Assembly: GCF_029168945.1 (NCBI RefSeq)
Contig: NC_083602.1
Coordinates: 64,934,600 to 64,998,599, forward strand
Source: Cannabis sativa
Taxonomy: Eukaryota; Streptophyta; Magnoliopsida; Rosales; Cannabaceae
Reading direction: 5' to 3'
DNA: 64,000 nucleotides
In this document: positions 46,133-57,297 of the stretch, in pieces
How positions within the stretch are numbered: position 1 is the stretch's first letter
Layout of the letters: each line of letters begins with the position of its first letter
Notes under the pieces: model-generated
Databases searched by the model: none
What the model saw: only the letters and a program-made list of their open reading frames with translations
Told to the model about the DNA's origin: nothing
Program-made: the position numbers and the translations under genes

Positions 46133-46912
46133 TGTTGCCCCTGATTTCACCCAATATACGTGGACCAATCGAACAGGGACACGTGGATCAGATAACTTGT
46201 AAATATTTGCTAAGTCTTTGTATGCCACAAGGAAGCACTCTGGGCATAGGTCCCGGAGGAGGCAGCCGGAGTACAAGGTGCTCCCGGAAGCTCGCATAGC
46301 ATAAAGCCTCTCCGTGAGGTGTCAGGCTTCTCCTGAACAATCAAGTCGCATTTAATGCTGCATGGGAGGAAGCGTGTTGGGACTGCAACACGCAATAAAG
46401 TCTGACGGCACAACCTCCAAACAACAGCGCCACAGTAATGATCATTTAAGTCTAGCGACGGCTACTCTGCGAAGAGTCACATCAATCACAAGGCAAAAAG
46501 GACATTCCTCATAAAAACCCTACAGCACCTAGGGATTTGACCATGCATTACTCATGGTATATTCATTGGGAATACCCAACTTTATGGATACTTACAGATA
46601 CGTTTGTAAGAATAATTCTAGGGATTACCCCACCAAAACACTATAAATACCCCCTCAAAGCTCATTAAATGGGATCGAGAATCTTGGGCTGCATATGAGC
46701 AAGAAGAGTAAATACTCACCAAGAACATTCTCTGTATTTATAAGGGTGACATTCCCTCAAGTGTGGAATCTGTATTAAAGACATCCATTAATAACAAAGA
46801 CTCGTGGACTAAGGCTCATTAACGCCCCAACCACGTAAAAATCCTTCTCTCGCTTTCTTACAGCTCACTATTATAATCGTATTTTAGTAGTTGCCGAAAA
46901 TCTCGGTCAACA
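46133..46912 (+). repeat. 3' LTR of the Tat element
   Basis: 780 bases, the same length as the 5' LTR, with four substitutions. Followed by the CTACG duplication. Confidence 0.97.
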
Positions 46913-46917
46913 CTACG

Positions 46918-49900
46918 TTATATTAATTTTCAGTAATATGATATATCAAATACCATGTAATACTAAAAAAATTATACAACTTAGTTTTATTATTATATAT
47001 ATATATTTTAATAAAAAATATGTGATAAATATATTTTTATAATTTTTATTAGCTAATTTATCATATTTGGTCATTTTTTTATAATTTTTTTTTTTTAAAA
47101 GAGAACATTTACTAATTTAGTTTCTAAATTTAAGATCATTTAGCATCTCAATCCTAATTCATATGTGTAATTGCAATTTCACACATCTTTGCCAAGTACT
47201 AATTAGTAGTAGTCAAAAATAAATAGAATGTTAAGCAAAAATAACTAGAATAATATTGAGCAAAGAATTTTTTTTTTTTGGGTTAATACTATTTTGAATT
47301 TTTTATTTTGCAAAAGTTACTGATTTGACTATTTATTTTGTTAAATGATAAAAATGATATTTTATTTTTTTAAAAATAATATAAATAGGACTATAAACAC
47401 AATTTTTCGATTATTTTTTTGATAACTAACTGGAAGATAATTTTTGGCACAAAAAGATGTAGAAGATGTAATTAGCTTTGTCATAACACATCTACATAGG
47501 ATTATTATTAAATTTTATTCTAATAAAAAATCAGTTTAGACTACTATTTAGTACTATTTTAGAATGTAAAGAGTCCATTTTGTCATTTTACCAAATAGAG
47601 GATCTGATTGGTAAATTTTATGGGATATTGGCGGTAAAACTACCTAAACTTTATGATTTGTAACACTTAACCCCATAAACTCATTTTTTTGATGGCAAAA
47701 CCTACTGAACCTCGATTCTGTTTTTGTATTTACATTTCCATCCAAAAAGTTTAAGTTAAGTGACACGATGGGCTACCTATGTGTACACAATTCTACACAT
47801 AATAAATTTTTAGTGGTCCATGTAATATTAATTATCAAAATATTATAAATAATAATTTAAACATAAAAAATTCTTTTTTTTTTCTCTTTTCATTTTTCCT
47901 TTTCTTATATTTCTTTTTCTTTGTTTTTTCATGAAACCCTAATCCTATTTACCCAAACCTATCTTCCTTCTTCTTCACTATTATTACCGCCACCACAGTC
48001 ACTACCACCAAGGCCAGTACCAACTTTACCACCACAGTCACCACCGCCACACTAGAACTAACCTAAAATCACAAACAAACAAAAAATTACCACCACAAAT
48101 CACAACAACCACCACCACGACCTTCACCTAAATCCAAAATTATAATCAAAATATAAAATAACAAGTAACATCACCATTATCTCCATAGAAAACTAGTAAA
48201 ATGTCGTAGACCCTTGGGGTTTGGGGTTTCATCTCTCGGGAGATCTGTGGTGGCTTTCATTTTGGCCAATCACCACCAAAGGTGGCTCATCGGCGTGGGC
48301 AATATAGACACATCACAGGAGGCAGAGAGAGAGAGAGGGGATCGCGGTTGGGATTTTCTAAGTCGCAGGGTTCAATTTCGTGGCTCGTGGCCTAGAGTGG
48401 TCAGAGAAGAGTGTGCGTATAAAGAGATTAGAATTTTTTTTTTTCTTTTTTTTGTTGTTCAGATAGTCTTTCAAAAGAAGAAGAAAATAAAAAACAAACG
48501 AACAAATATTTTTTTATTTTTATATTTTTTAAAATTATTTTTTATAATATTTTAATAATTAATATTGTGTACATCATTAAAATTTTCGTACTTAATACTT
48601 AGGCACTTCACCATAGCATTTAATTAAGAGTTTTTTTAAAAAATATAAATAGCAAGACAGAATGGAGAGTTAATAGTTTAAATAGTTTTACTGTTAATAT
48701 CTAAATTTTACAAAATATAGAATTTAAAATAAAATGATATTTATCTTTTTTTTTTATTTTTACATAGATATTTTTTGAGTTTGAAGGTGGGGGCTACTTT
48801 ACGGTCGAGATGCGTGATAACAACGACGTTTCCTTGTTATTTAGGTAAAAGCTAATGGAGCTTTCACAACTCTACAACTGTATTCTGAACTTTCTCTCCT
48901 TACATTTGTTTTTTTAGTTTTTTTCAGGATAATAATAATAAAAAAGATTTACTCTCAGAGACTCGTATAAATTCTTTTGTGACCTCAACTCAAAAATAAA
49001 TAAATAAATAAATTATTTCGTGACCTATTAAATAATATTTTCCCATTTTCATTTCACACGTGTGGACCTTCAGTCATTTTATATGTGTAAATAATTGACT
49101 ACAATTTTCATTAAAATATATATAGCTACTAATTTAATTAAATATAAATTTTATATAATTTAATATTATAATTTTTAAAAAATATTACTAACCAATTATA
49201 CACTCACATATCTAGCATCTAGTGGTATCCAATGCTCTATACACATATATACTCAATGCTCTATACAACATATACACTCGTACAACTAGAGGTACTAATA
49301 CTGTTGACCTTAGATATGAATTGTCATAATAGATTTTACCTATTAAAGTTTGGTGCGGTACTTTAACATAGATTGTAACAAAAGTAAGTTCTACTTGTGT
49401 ATGATCAAATAGTCTAAAAGGTAAATTATGAGTAAAAGCATTGTGAAACTAACAATCATGAACCTTGAAAACTACAAAACTTAATTTACTTTTATTTATG
49501 AATTTGATTATTGAAATAGTGACATAGCCACCGTGTAAAAGCTGGCTAAGAAGAAAACACAAACATTTTCATTTTCACATCAAAAGTTATATGAAACCAA
49601 AGAAAACGAATATATTAGGACGAAGACATAGATCATGCCTCACCTCAGTATGTGTATATCCATACTAGTCAAAAAAGAAAAAAAAGATAGAAGAAGAATC
49701 TTATAAGAATGAAAAGTGATTGAAGCAGTGTCATGAGGTTCATTCAATAACGAATGTGAGCCCCTTTGAGTACTTGATAATTAGCCATTGTACATTGTAG
49801 TAGTAGGTACCATTAGCTACATTGAATAATAACTATATTGGGGCACCTCGAGACACATGGATGTGGACATAAAAGGAATGCCCCCACCTTAATGAGTTGA

Positions 49901-50272
49901 ACTAACCAACAATTTATATCACTTTGCAGAATTTGTTGCTATCATCATTTCTAAAATAATTAAATAAATATAAAGAAACAAATAAAGGAAAATTAAGTTT
50001 GCAGGTTTGTCAGTGCACCATTGAATTCGATCATGAAACCTTGAATAATAATGTTGCAGATCATTCATGGGCTATAATTCCCAGATACCCAAAAAGAAAT
50101 ATTGATCATAAAGCTAAAAGGAAATCAGAGGAAAGGTTAATAATTAGTGAAGAAACTAAAAATGCCTTTGAGATAAATACACAAATAATGGATCGTGAAA
50201 AGTTAAACAGATTAAAAAATAATTACCAAGATCTGTCTCTAATGGAAAAACTAAGCACTGGAAAAAAAATGT
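46918..50272. other. Low-copy AT-rich DNA downstream of the host gene
   Basis: No convincing coding region. A stretch near 47640-48200 has the look of a degenerate dispersed repeat, followed by a CCACCA-rich patch at 47990-48120. The part next to 50272 should include the 3' UTR of the membrane protein gene, but a single polyadenylation site could not be chosen. Confidence 0.5.
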
Positions 50273-51202
50273 TCAATGCACAATCTTGGGTTTGCTGTTA
50301 TCCAGTGGTTGTGTGAGAGCAGTGGGAGAAGAAGCCAGTGGGAGTACCTGTGAAGAGCTTGAAGGGTGTGGAGGCAGATGTTGATTGTTCTCATTCGCAA
50401 TCATAAATGTGAACAAAGACCCATCTCTCTCATCAGCTACTACTGTTGAATTAATTGCAGCTTTAATCCCAGAATCTGAACAAGATACCAAATTCAAAGA
50501 AGCCCTCTTCTCAGCTTCCTCCATTAATCTCCTATACAACTTTTCTTCTGCATCTCTCAAAAACTTGAACTTTGGGGGTGGTGAAGATCTCAACCTGGTG
50601 AGCTCAGTTTCTGTGGAGGATTCAAAGAGAGGGTTGAATCCATGGTGTTTGTAAGCATCAAGAGGGTTCAAAGGAGAAGACTTAAGCCTAGGTGAAGCCA
50701 AAGGAGTAAGAAATGGGGTGTCTACACCCATCATTAAATCACTCAAGCTCCTTGTTCTGGACCCTTTTCTGCTTCTATCACCTCTTGATTTAGCATCCTC
50801 AGATTCCAAATCTTCTTTGGTTTCCTCTTTAATTGTGAAGAGAAATCTAGGTGGGCCAGCTAGATTGTGGAGTCTCATGAGCTCTGACTCCACACCTTCT
50901 TCTCCATAGGTCTTGAGCAACATATCTTTGCCCAAACCAAGCTCAGGGTCGGCCTCATGGCCATTCAAATCTGAATCTTTTCTCTCTTGGGAGGGGTTAT
51001 TACCCAAAGAAGAAGATGTGCTTTTCCAGCAGATAAACTGGAAAAACTCTTTCGCAAAATTTCCGTACTCATCCACAATCTCTCTGTCTGTGATTCTTTT
51101 CTTCTTCCACCATAACAAGTAATAAAGCTCAGCAATAAGAGCCAAAAGAAGGCACCCAAAAACTAGACTCAAACCAAGACCTAAACCACTGAAAGATGTC
51201 AT
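50273..51202 (-). CDS. Plant-specific single-pass membrane protein of unknown function
   Basis: A single-exon frame of 309 codons with clean start and stop. Residues about 7-30 form a hydrophobic signal anchor (LGLSLVFGCLLLALIAELYY) followed by the basic WWKKKR, which predicts a short outer N-terminus and a long cytosolic tail. The tail has an EYGNFAKEFFQFICW block, acidic and Ser-rich linkers, a SRKGSRTRSLSDLMMGVDTPF stretch split by basic residues, FKFLRDAEEKLYRRLMEEAEKRASL (helical) and a Pro/Ser-rich end. Short plant proteins with the same N-terminal anchor exist in other dicots, but I know no proven function. Codon use and composition differ from the surrounding repeats. It is the one convincing host gene here. 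Confidence 0.85.
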   Translation of the reverse strand: MTSFSGLGLGLSLVFGCLLLALIAELYYLLWWKKKRITDREIVDEYGNFAKEFFQFICWKSTSSSLGNNPSQERKDSDLNGHEADPELGLGKDMLLKTYGEEGVESELMRLHNLAGPPRFLFTIKEETKEDLESEDAKSRGDRSRKGSRTRSLSDLMMGVDTPFLTPLASPRLKSSPLNPLDAYKHHGFNPLFESSTETELTRLRSSPPPKFKFLRDAEEKLYRRLMEEAEKRASLNLVSCSDSGIKAAINSTVVADERDGSLFTFMIANENNQHLPPHPSSSSQVLPLASSPTALTQPLDNSKPKIVH

Positions 51203-52730
51203 CTTTATCTGAAAATTTCACATCCCCCAAACGTATCTAAACTCAAAAAAAAACCTTGGATTAGAAAATTGTCTAAATAAATATGTGATATATTCCCTGT
51301 CCAATTATTGTAACCTCCTAAATAGTAAAAGAAAATCAATTGTATGTATCTGAAAAATAAGACCCACCACAGCCAAAAATATAAATAAAATAAATTCACA
51401 AAACACTCAGCTTTTTACTGAATGAAAAACCAGAACCATAATAAAAGACCCTCCCTCCCTCGTACTCTTCTTTCTTCCTTGTACTGAACAATTCACATTA
51501 TAAAAACCTTCCTCAATACTTGCCTGAAACACACGCTACGAGAAATACCAGGTTATCTTTGTTGAAATTCCGTGCAGAAGTAAAAGTTTCTACCCTTTAA
51601 AGTCCCAAGCGTGGACAACCACAAACATGTTTTAGTAGAAGATGACCTCAAACGAATTAACAAAAACAAAATGTTGGGTTTTACACCAATTTGTATAAAA
51701 TTCAAAAACACAAGTCAAAATCCAAAATTTGGTAGTATATCACTTATGATATATAATAAGCATCTATATTTGTATTAAAGAGTGAAAAGGAAAATGTGTA
51801 TGCGGGGAGATGAATGCGGTGAAAAGTTTGGAGTGCAGCTCACATGGGTTTGGAAAAGCGTGTGGTGTGTCCACTTATCAAATCATATGAAAAACGGAAA
51901 TTAAAAGAATGGAGTAAAAAAGAAAAATTCTCCTTTTTATTCTTAATAATAATATAAATAGCTCACAAGGTTTTCTGTACTTATTTTTTAAAAAACAATG
52001 TATTCTCTATTTTATAAAAATATATATATTAAAATATTAATAGATCCAAAACTTATATTTGTATGGGAAAATAAACAAAAAAAGGAAAGTGAGAAATTTT
52101 TTTATTTTTTTTTCAAAAATATGGACTGAACAAAACATTTCCCTTTTTTTACTTTTGCCTTTGTTTCCAGCCGCACCAAAACATTCTTATCTTCTCCATT
52201 TTTTTTTCTTAACAAAGGCACGATTTCAGATGTGAAAAAAATCATACAAACTGTGTAATGAGAAGGGCGCAATTATAAAGAAAAAATCGTACAAGATTGA
52301 TAATGAGTTCGTCTTCTTCTTCGGTGAAGTTTTCACGTTTGAGATCAGGTCTCAGGTAATTAATCCAACGAAGCCTTTAACTCTTGCCACACCTTAGGTA
52401 GTGAGCGCTAGCAACCCTCACTCTGTGGGCCCTTATGTATGCAATAAGCCCCTTTGTTTGTATTGAGCAGGAGAAAAAGAGTTATAGATTTGAAACAATT
52501 AGTTTTCTTTTTTTTCTTTATAAAAAAATAAAAATAATAAAATAATTTCTCTTCTATTTTTTTCTTCTTTGTTTTTACTTTTAGTAAGAGCGACAGAAAA
52601 TTTAGTAGCCTTATTTTTTTGTGTTGCTGAAACATTAAGGTCAGTCATTGGAAGGACTTGGGGTCTAATTTATAGGTTTTTGACTAAATAGAGAGAGGAG
52701 ATATATATTTAAAGTTATTTACTGATTACT
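51203..52730. other. Upstream region of the membrane protein gene
   Basis: This holds the promoter and 5' leader of the minus-strand gene. A CT/GA-rich patch at 51440-51480 and an AT-rich word near 51500 are possible promoter parts, but nothing decisive was seen. A possible orphan first exon on the plus strand is at 52303-52355. Confidence 0.45.
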
Positions 52731-52748
52731 GTCTTGAAATAGTTGTTT

Positions 52749-53265
52749 TTTCTTTTTTGAAGAAAAGTGTGCTGTTATATAACCTAAAAATAGTTAGACC
52801 TCGCGGTCGTTACAGAATAAGTTATCGGGCATAGAGGATAGTGGCACGAAACCAAACCTCTGAAGAGAAAAAGCCCACTTAGCCACATTATGGGCTACAA
52901 AATTACATTATCTACTAACATGCTGAAAGCTACAACCAATAAAAAAATGAGAGGTTCTTTTACAAAATGAGACATAGTTCTCAAGCTCCCAACGGGACTC
53001 CTTCCCATTAAGGGCATTGATCGTTACCCTCGAATCACTCTCAACAATGATAAATTTAAATCCTTGAGCTTTAGCTTCCTCCATGGCCAAACAGCAAGTC
53101 ATCGCTTCCCCACAGAGAGCATCAACAAACTCCAGTTTAGACGTGGCTACCCAAATCACCTTGCCAACGTGATCTCTTGCCACCACCGCTGCACACATGC
53201 TATCCAACCCCACTCTGACATCACAATTGAGCTTCAACCAATCCTAGGGGGGACGCCAAAGATCC
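52749..53265 (-). mobile_element. 5'-truncated LINE tail with 18-bp TSD
   Basis: An 18-base sequence beginning GTCTTGAAATAG occurs at 52731-52748 and again at 53266-53283, the footprint of target-primed insertion. Between them the minus strand carries an RNase H-like segment (DVRVGLDSMCAAVVARD, VESDSRVTINALNG; open at 53237-52908) and ends in an A-rich tail at about 52749-52757. It is the same family as the copy at 32998-33504. Confidence 0.88.
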
Positions 53266-53350
53266 GTCTTGAAATAGTTGTTTATACATAGTTCTCATGT
53301 ATTAAAGCGATTGTTTAACAAAATTGAAAAATTGATACATTAGTTTTAGT

Positions 53351-53669
53351 TATGGAGCCTCTACAAATTTTTGTACTGAACAATAATCATTAAGATGATA
53401 ACGAGCACTATGCTGATTATGAATCAAGTGGAAAACTAATATCAAGAGATTGCACTTTTGTTGAAGTAGTGTAGATAATGATGGAGAAACTACAATGCAA
53501 TAGTGAAACAATTCAAATACAACTGAAATGCCAACTAAAGGAAGGCTGCCAACCACTCCAACTCAAGGATGACAAAAGTCTGATGTTTTACATAAAGTTA
53601 TTAACCAGGGAAATTAATTTCACGCAATATCCATTATGTGTGAACACATTCAGCAACACAGAAACATAA
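53351..53669 (+). pseudogene. Possible Mutator-like transposase N-terminal fragment
   Basis: The frame with TIQIQLKCQLKEG, LQLKDDKSLMFYI and FTQYPLCV resembles the domain before the transposase core in plant Mutator-like proteins. A TAG at 53472-53474 splits it, and no catalytic region follows. This is a low-confidence reading based on pattern only. Confidence 0.35.
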
Positions 53670-53832
53670 TTCTTTTTAGCAACTACCCAAACAATGGTGT
53701 GCAACAATGTGATAATAGAAGAAAATTGCAATCACTCATGAAATTCTGTATTTTAATATTTCTAGTTTTATTATTGAATTAAATACTTAATAAAATGCGA
53801 AATAATGAAACTGGTACTGAAACAATTTTTTT

Positions 53833-54843
53833 TGTAACTACAGAAGACAACTCTGTAACTCCAAAAGAAACCAGAAAAATAAACATTATAGAAAAGTAAA
53901 AACACACAAGGTTTTTGTACGTGGTTTCAACAATCCTTTCAGATTGTTACTAGTCCACGGGACCACCCCCAGAGATAAGATTCATTAGATAGGTCTAAAA
54001 CATACAAAGTAATTGACTTATGCATAAATAGAGTCCCTCTTATTATATGCTGCAAGCTTGATGTATTCCACCTTCTAACCGAACCTTGTTGAAACTTCAA
54101 GAGCTCGAACTCCCTTAGATTTCCTTGAAGAGTGCTTGCTTCCTCCCGATGTAAGACTTGAAAAGTAATCTCCCGAAAGCTTTGTAAAACCTTCTCCCAA
54201 AGGTAGCACTATTGTTTTCTTCTCTGTAGACTTGAATACAGACTCAAGACAATACAAAATACAAATAAACAGAGTAAGAGTCGAACAAGCTCTTCTCTAC
54301 AAAACAAAGACACTCTTTCCTTAAGATATGAATACAATTCAAAGTGTATGAAAGAGATACTAAATCTAGCTGCTATAAGGTGTATTTATAATCAATATAC
54401 ACCTTATTGACAACTCATATACGGTCTGAACAAGACCACAACCCACTAGAAAATTCCCTAAAATAAAGCTTCAATCAACCCTGGAATTTCCATTTCTGTA
54501 CCTACAGAATCGTGAGCAGTAAGTGCGACTTTCCTTTTATAGAAAAGAAAAGTTTAGCTCCAGTTTTCTCCTCAAGAAATCTGATCTATCAAAATAGGAA
54601 ACTCACACAAGATCAGAGTATCACATCTGGTTAGATAGAAAAGAATTGAGTAACCAAACTTACCCTTTTTACCTTATTTTCCATAAATAGAAAAGCTAGG
54701 CAACTTTACTTTGAAAATTAAATTGATTAATATAAGAGTTAAGTACACAAAATATGGACACCAATTTAAATACTCCAGCCAAAATTAAACAATAAATAAT
54801 AAAATATTTTTGTCAATTAAATATGCCAAAAATAGAATTAACA
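53833..54843 (-). repeat. 3' LTR of the SIRE-like element
   Basis: Bounded by TGTAACTAC at 53833 and AATTAACA at 54843, with TG/CA ends. A TATA box on the minus strand (TATAAATA) is at 54383-54390. The left limit could also be the next TGTAACT at about 53852. 54844-54856 is the polypurine tract, and 54866-55204 is AT-rich and non-coding. Confidence 0.55.
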
Positions 54844-55204
54844 ATCTTTCCCTTTGGCACTTTGATTGACAAAATATTTTATTTGAAGAAAACTTACATC
54901 AAGTGTAAGAAACAAAAACAAAAGAGTATAGAAAATACCCCCTGCATGAAAGCACTCTAACACATAAAATAAAATAACTTTTTAAATGGAAAAATTCACA
55001 AACCACAAATAAAGCAACTTTTTAAACGGAAAAGTGCACAAACAACAAACAAGTCAACTCCCCTTAAAACAAGGGTCTAGAGTTGTAATAAGCAATTCAA
55101 AAAAATAAATACGACTCTCCCTTTTTGTCTATCAAGGAGCCAAAGACAACAAAAAACTTGAACTAAGTCAAAATAGTTCAAAACACATAGATAAAATGGA
55201 CCAC

Positions 55205-55736
55205 TTATTCATCATCATTGGATCGGAAGAATTTCATGATGTTGTCCATCCTCCTCACAAGTAAGGATTGACTTATCTTCATTCTTTCCAAACGCAAGTT
55301 GAATTCAGCCATTTCAGTAGAAGTAGAAGTGGAGGTAGATGCAGCAGGAGGTTCATCAGTAGCACCAAGAGAAGCAGACGGAGCCTTTTTCTTAGAAGAC
55401 TTTTCTTGAGGAGGTTTCATTTGGAACTTTGAAAGTGGTACCAACAACAAGCATTTTTATGGTTTCATTCTCAAGAATCAACTCCTCTTGGTTAGACAAA
55501 ATCTTATAAATCAAGTGAGGAAAAATAGGATTGAGTCTAGGTTTCTTGCCCTTTCTAGGAGAGACAATTTGCTCCCAAATCATATCAGCCGGAATAATTT
55601 TAGCACTAGTAGAAACTTTATACAAAAAGAAGGCAAGTTCATTTGAAACATTTACCGAATTTGAGCAACGAAACCAATTGGATAGGGCAAACCTCATAAG
55701 AGCAGCATGATGATAGGTAAGTTGAGACATATGCAT
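55205..55736 (-). pseudogene. 3' ORF (env-like position) of the SIRE-like element
   Basis: Two overlapping frames form one decayed protein. The first (55736-55392) has QLTYHHAALMRFALSNWF, MIWEQIVSPRKGKKPRLNP and FPHLIYKIL. The second (55450-55205) has a Lys-rich, then Ser/Thr-rich linker and a helical end (ERMKISQSLLVRRMDNIMKF). A frameshift lies near 55445. SIRE elements often have an extra frame at this place, called env-like from its position. Nothing here shows an envelope function; I see no membrane segment in the visible part. Confidence 0.5.
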
Positions 55737-55782
55737 TGTGTCAGAGAGTTTTACATCATTATCACCAGTGAGATACCCAAAC

Positions 55783-57297
55783 TGTTGGGTTTTGTGCCCT
55801 AAATAAAACCCATTTCAATATAATCAGATTTAATATTAATAAAGATCAGAAATAACATTCAATTTGGCATGGTTCACATGATTTATTTCATGATTATATA
55901 TACATAATGTATGAATTCTATTTAAGTCCAGAACATATGAATTTATTAATGATTATAGTGTTGTCAGCACAGTGGAATATAATCTTAATTATATGTTCGA
56001 AAGTTTATTCCCTGATTTGTCAGTTCACTGGATTTAGACTGACATGATAATCAGCGATAGGTATTCTTACACCTTGGATAAGTGTTATGTCCTTTCCAGG
56101 GCATTGGCAAAGTTTATCAGTATCGGATGTATGGAGTATACATCGGAAGGGACCGATATTGAACTTTGATTAGATATATTAAAATTTATCGTAATATCTA
56201 ATCAATTCAATATCACCCATTGATCCTAGATCAAATGATCTTAATCTTGATATGGTTAGGTTCGATCTCAAGAGTATTATACATGTTCTTTGATTTGTTA
56301 GTTAAGCTTACTTTTGAACAGTCAGGGTGATAGGTACATTTTGGGAACATGATAGTATAATTGAGTGGGAGCGCTAACATAAATATGGAGTCTATAACTT
56401 CTATAGGAATTTATAAGTGAACCGATGTTATCCTTCGAGCTTGGCTAAACAGAGATAAATGGTGGAGATCTCATTTCACTTCGCTGAAATATCATTTATA
56501 CGGAGCTAAGTGTTTTAAGGATAAAATATGTTGAAGGTGTAACAGTAATTTAGTGCCTATTCAATGTAGATCATCTATTAGAGGGTCATTGATCAAATTA
56601 GGATTATAACAATGGATAACTAATAGCATATCTATATCGTGGAACATATAGAGCGTTTTATATGACTGAGAGTTCAATTCCAAGTTCTAAGTGTGGATTC
56701 AATAAGGAATTAATAAGTTAGGGAATTTACTTGGTAAATTCGGTTCGACTTATTGGAAGCTCGGTTTATATAGGCCCATGGTCCCCATACTAGTTGAGAC
56801 CATACTACTTGTAAGACTCACTTAATTGATTTTGATTAATCAATTATAATTCTAAAGTTAGACTATGTCTAATTTATGAATTTTCACTATGTTATGGCTT
56901 GATTGTGAAGAAATAGTGTTTTGGGGTTTATTTGTTAATTAAGAGACTTTATGGAGTCTAATTAATCAATATTATAAATGACAATTTTATTTGATAGTTA
57001 TTTTAATTATTAAATAACTAGTTTGGCATTTATAAGGTTGAATTGGAAAATATGGTATTATTGAAAAGAAGAATAAGTGGTTGAAATAAAGTGGCAAAAT
57101 TGTAACTAGAGATTGGTCCACTTATTGTGTACGGACAAGAGGTATTTTTGCCCAATATTTTATTCTTTTTTAATCCAATTAATTCAACCCTAACCCTATT
57201 GATGAATAGTATAAAAGGAAGGTTATGGTCTCATTATCCAACTAATGCCTCCAAAGCTAATGACCTAGCTTTTGATGAGACCTCTTCCTTCTTCTTT
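55783..57297 (+). repeat. Copia LTR, partial, cut by Gyp-C
   Basis: Starts TGTTGGGTTTTGTGCCC and follows the solo LTR at 9511 with many differences, including the CCATGGTCCCCAT and GTAAGACTCA blocks. It breaks off at 57297, where Gyp-C starts. The rest should lie past the right window edge. TCTTT at 57293-57297 is the expected left TSD of Gyp-C. Confidence 0.8.

Larger units (their letters stand above)
34894..46912 (+). mobile_element. Complete Tat-type Ty3 element, TSD CTACG
   Basis: A 12.0-kb element with two LTRs of 780 bases that differ at 4 positions (0.5%). Flanks 34889-34893 and 46913-46917 are both CTACG. The order is LTR, primer site, gag, protease, RT, RNase H, remnant of a second RNase H, integrase, an antisense gene, polypurine tract, LTR. 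This order, and the degenerate first RNase H, place it in the Tat group. The young age contrasts with about seven nonsense codons and an internal deletion, so the copy is defective and was probably mobilised in trans. Confidence 0.96.
53833..55782 (-). mobile_element. 3' end of a SIRE-like copia element
   Basis: On the minus strand a decayed 3' reading frame (55736-55205) is followed by non-coding DNA, a polypurine tract and an LTR. The AAAGTGCCAAAGGGAAAGAT word before the LTR is typical of SIRE-type copia elements. The right part is cut by the copia LTR at 55783, and the rest lies outside the window. Confidence 0.6.

Noticed and set aside
48214..48555. 113-codon open stretch on the plus strand
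   Set aside because: Its C-terminal part is coded by T and A runs, with no domain and no promoter evidence. It lies in what looks like a degenerate repeat.
49999..50316. 105-codon open stretch on the plus strand overlapping the end of the host gene
   Set aside because: No recognisable motif, Lys/Asn-rich composition as expected for AT-rich DNA, and it overlaps the likely 3' UTR of the opposite gene.
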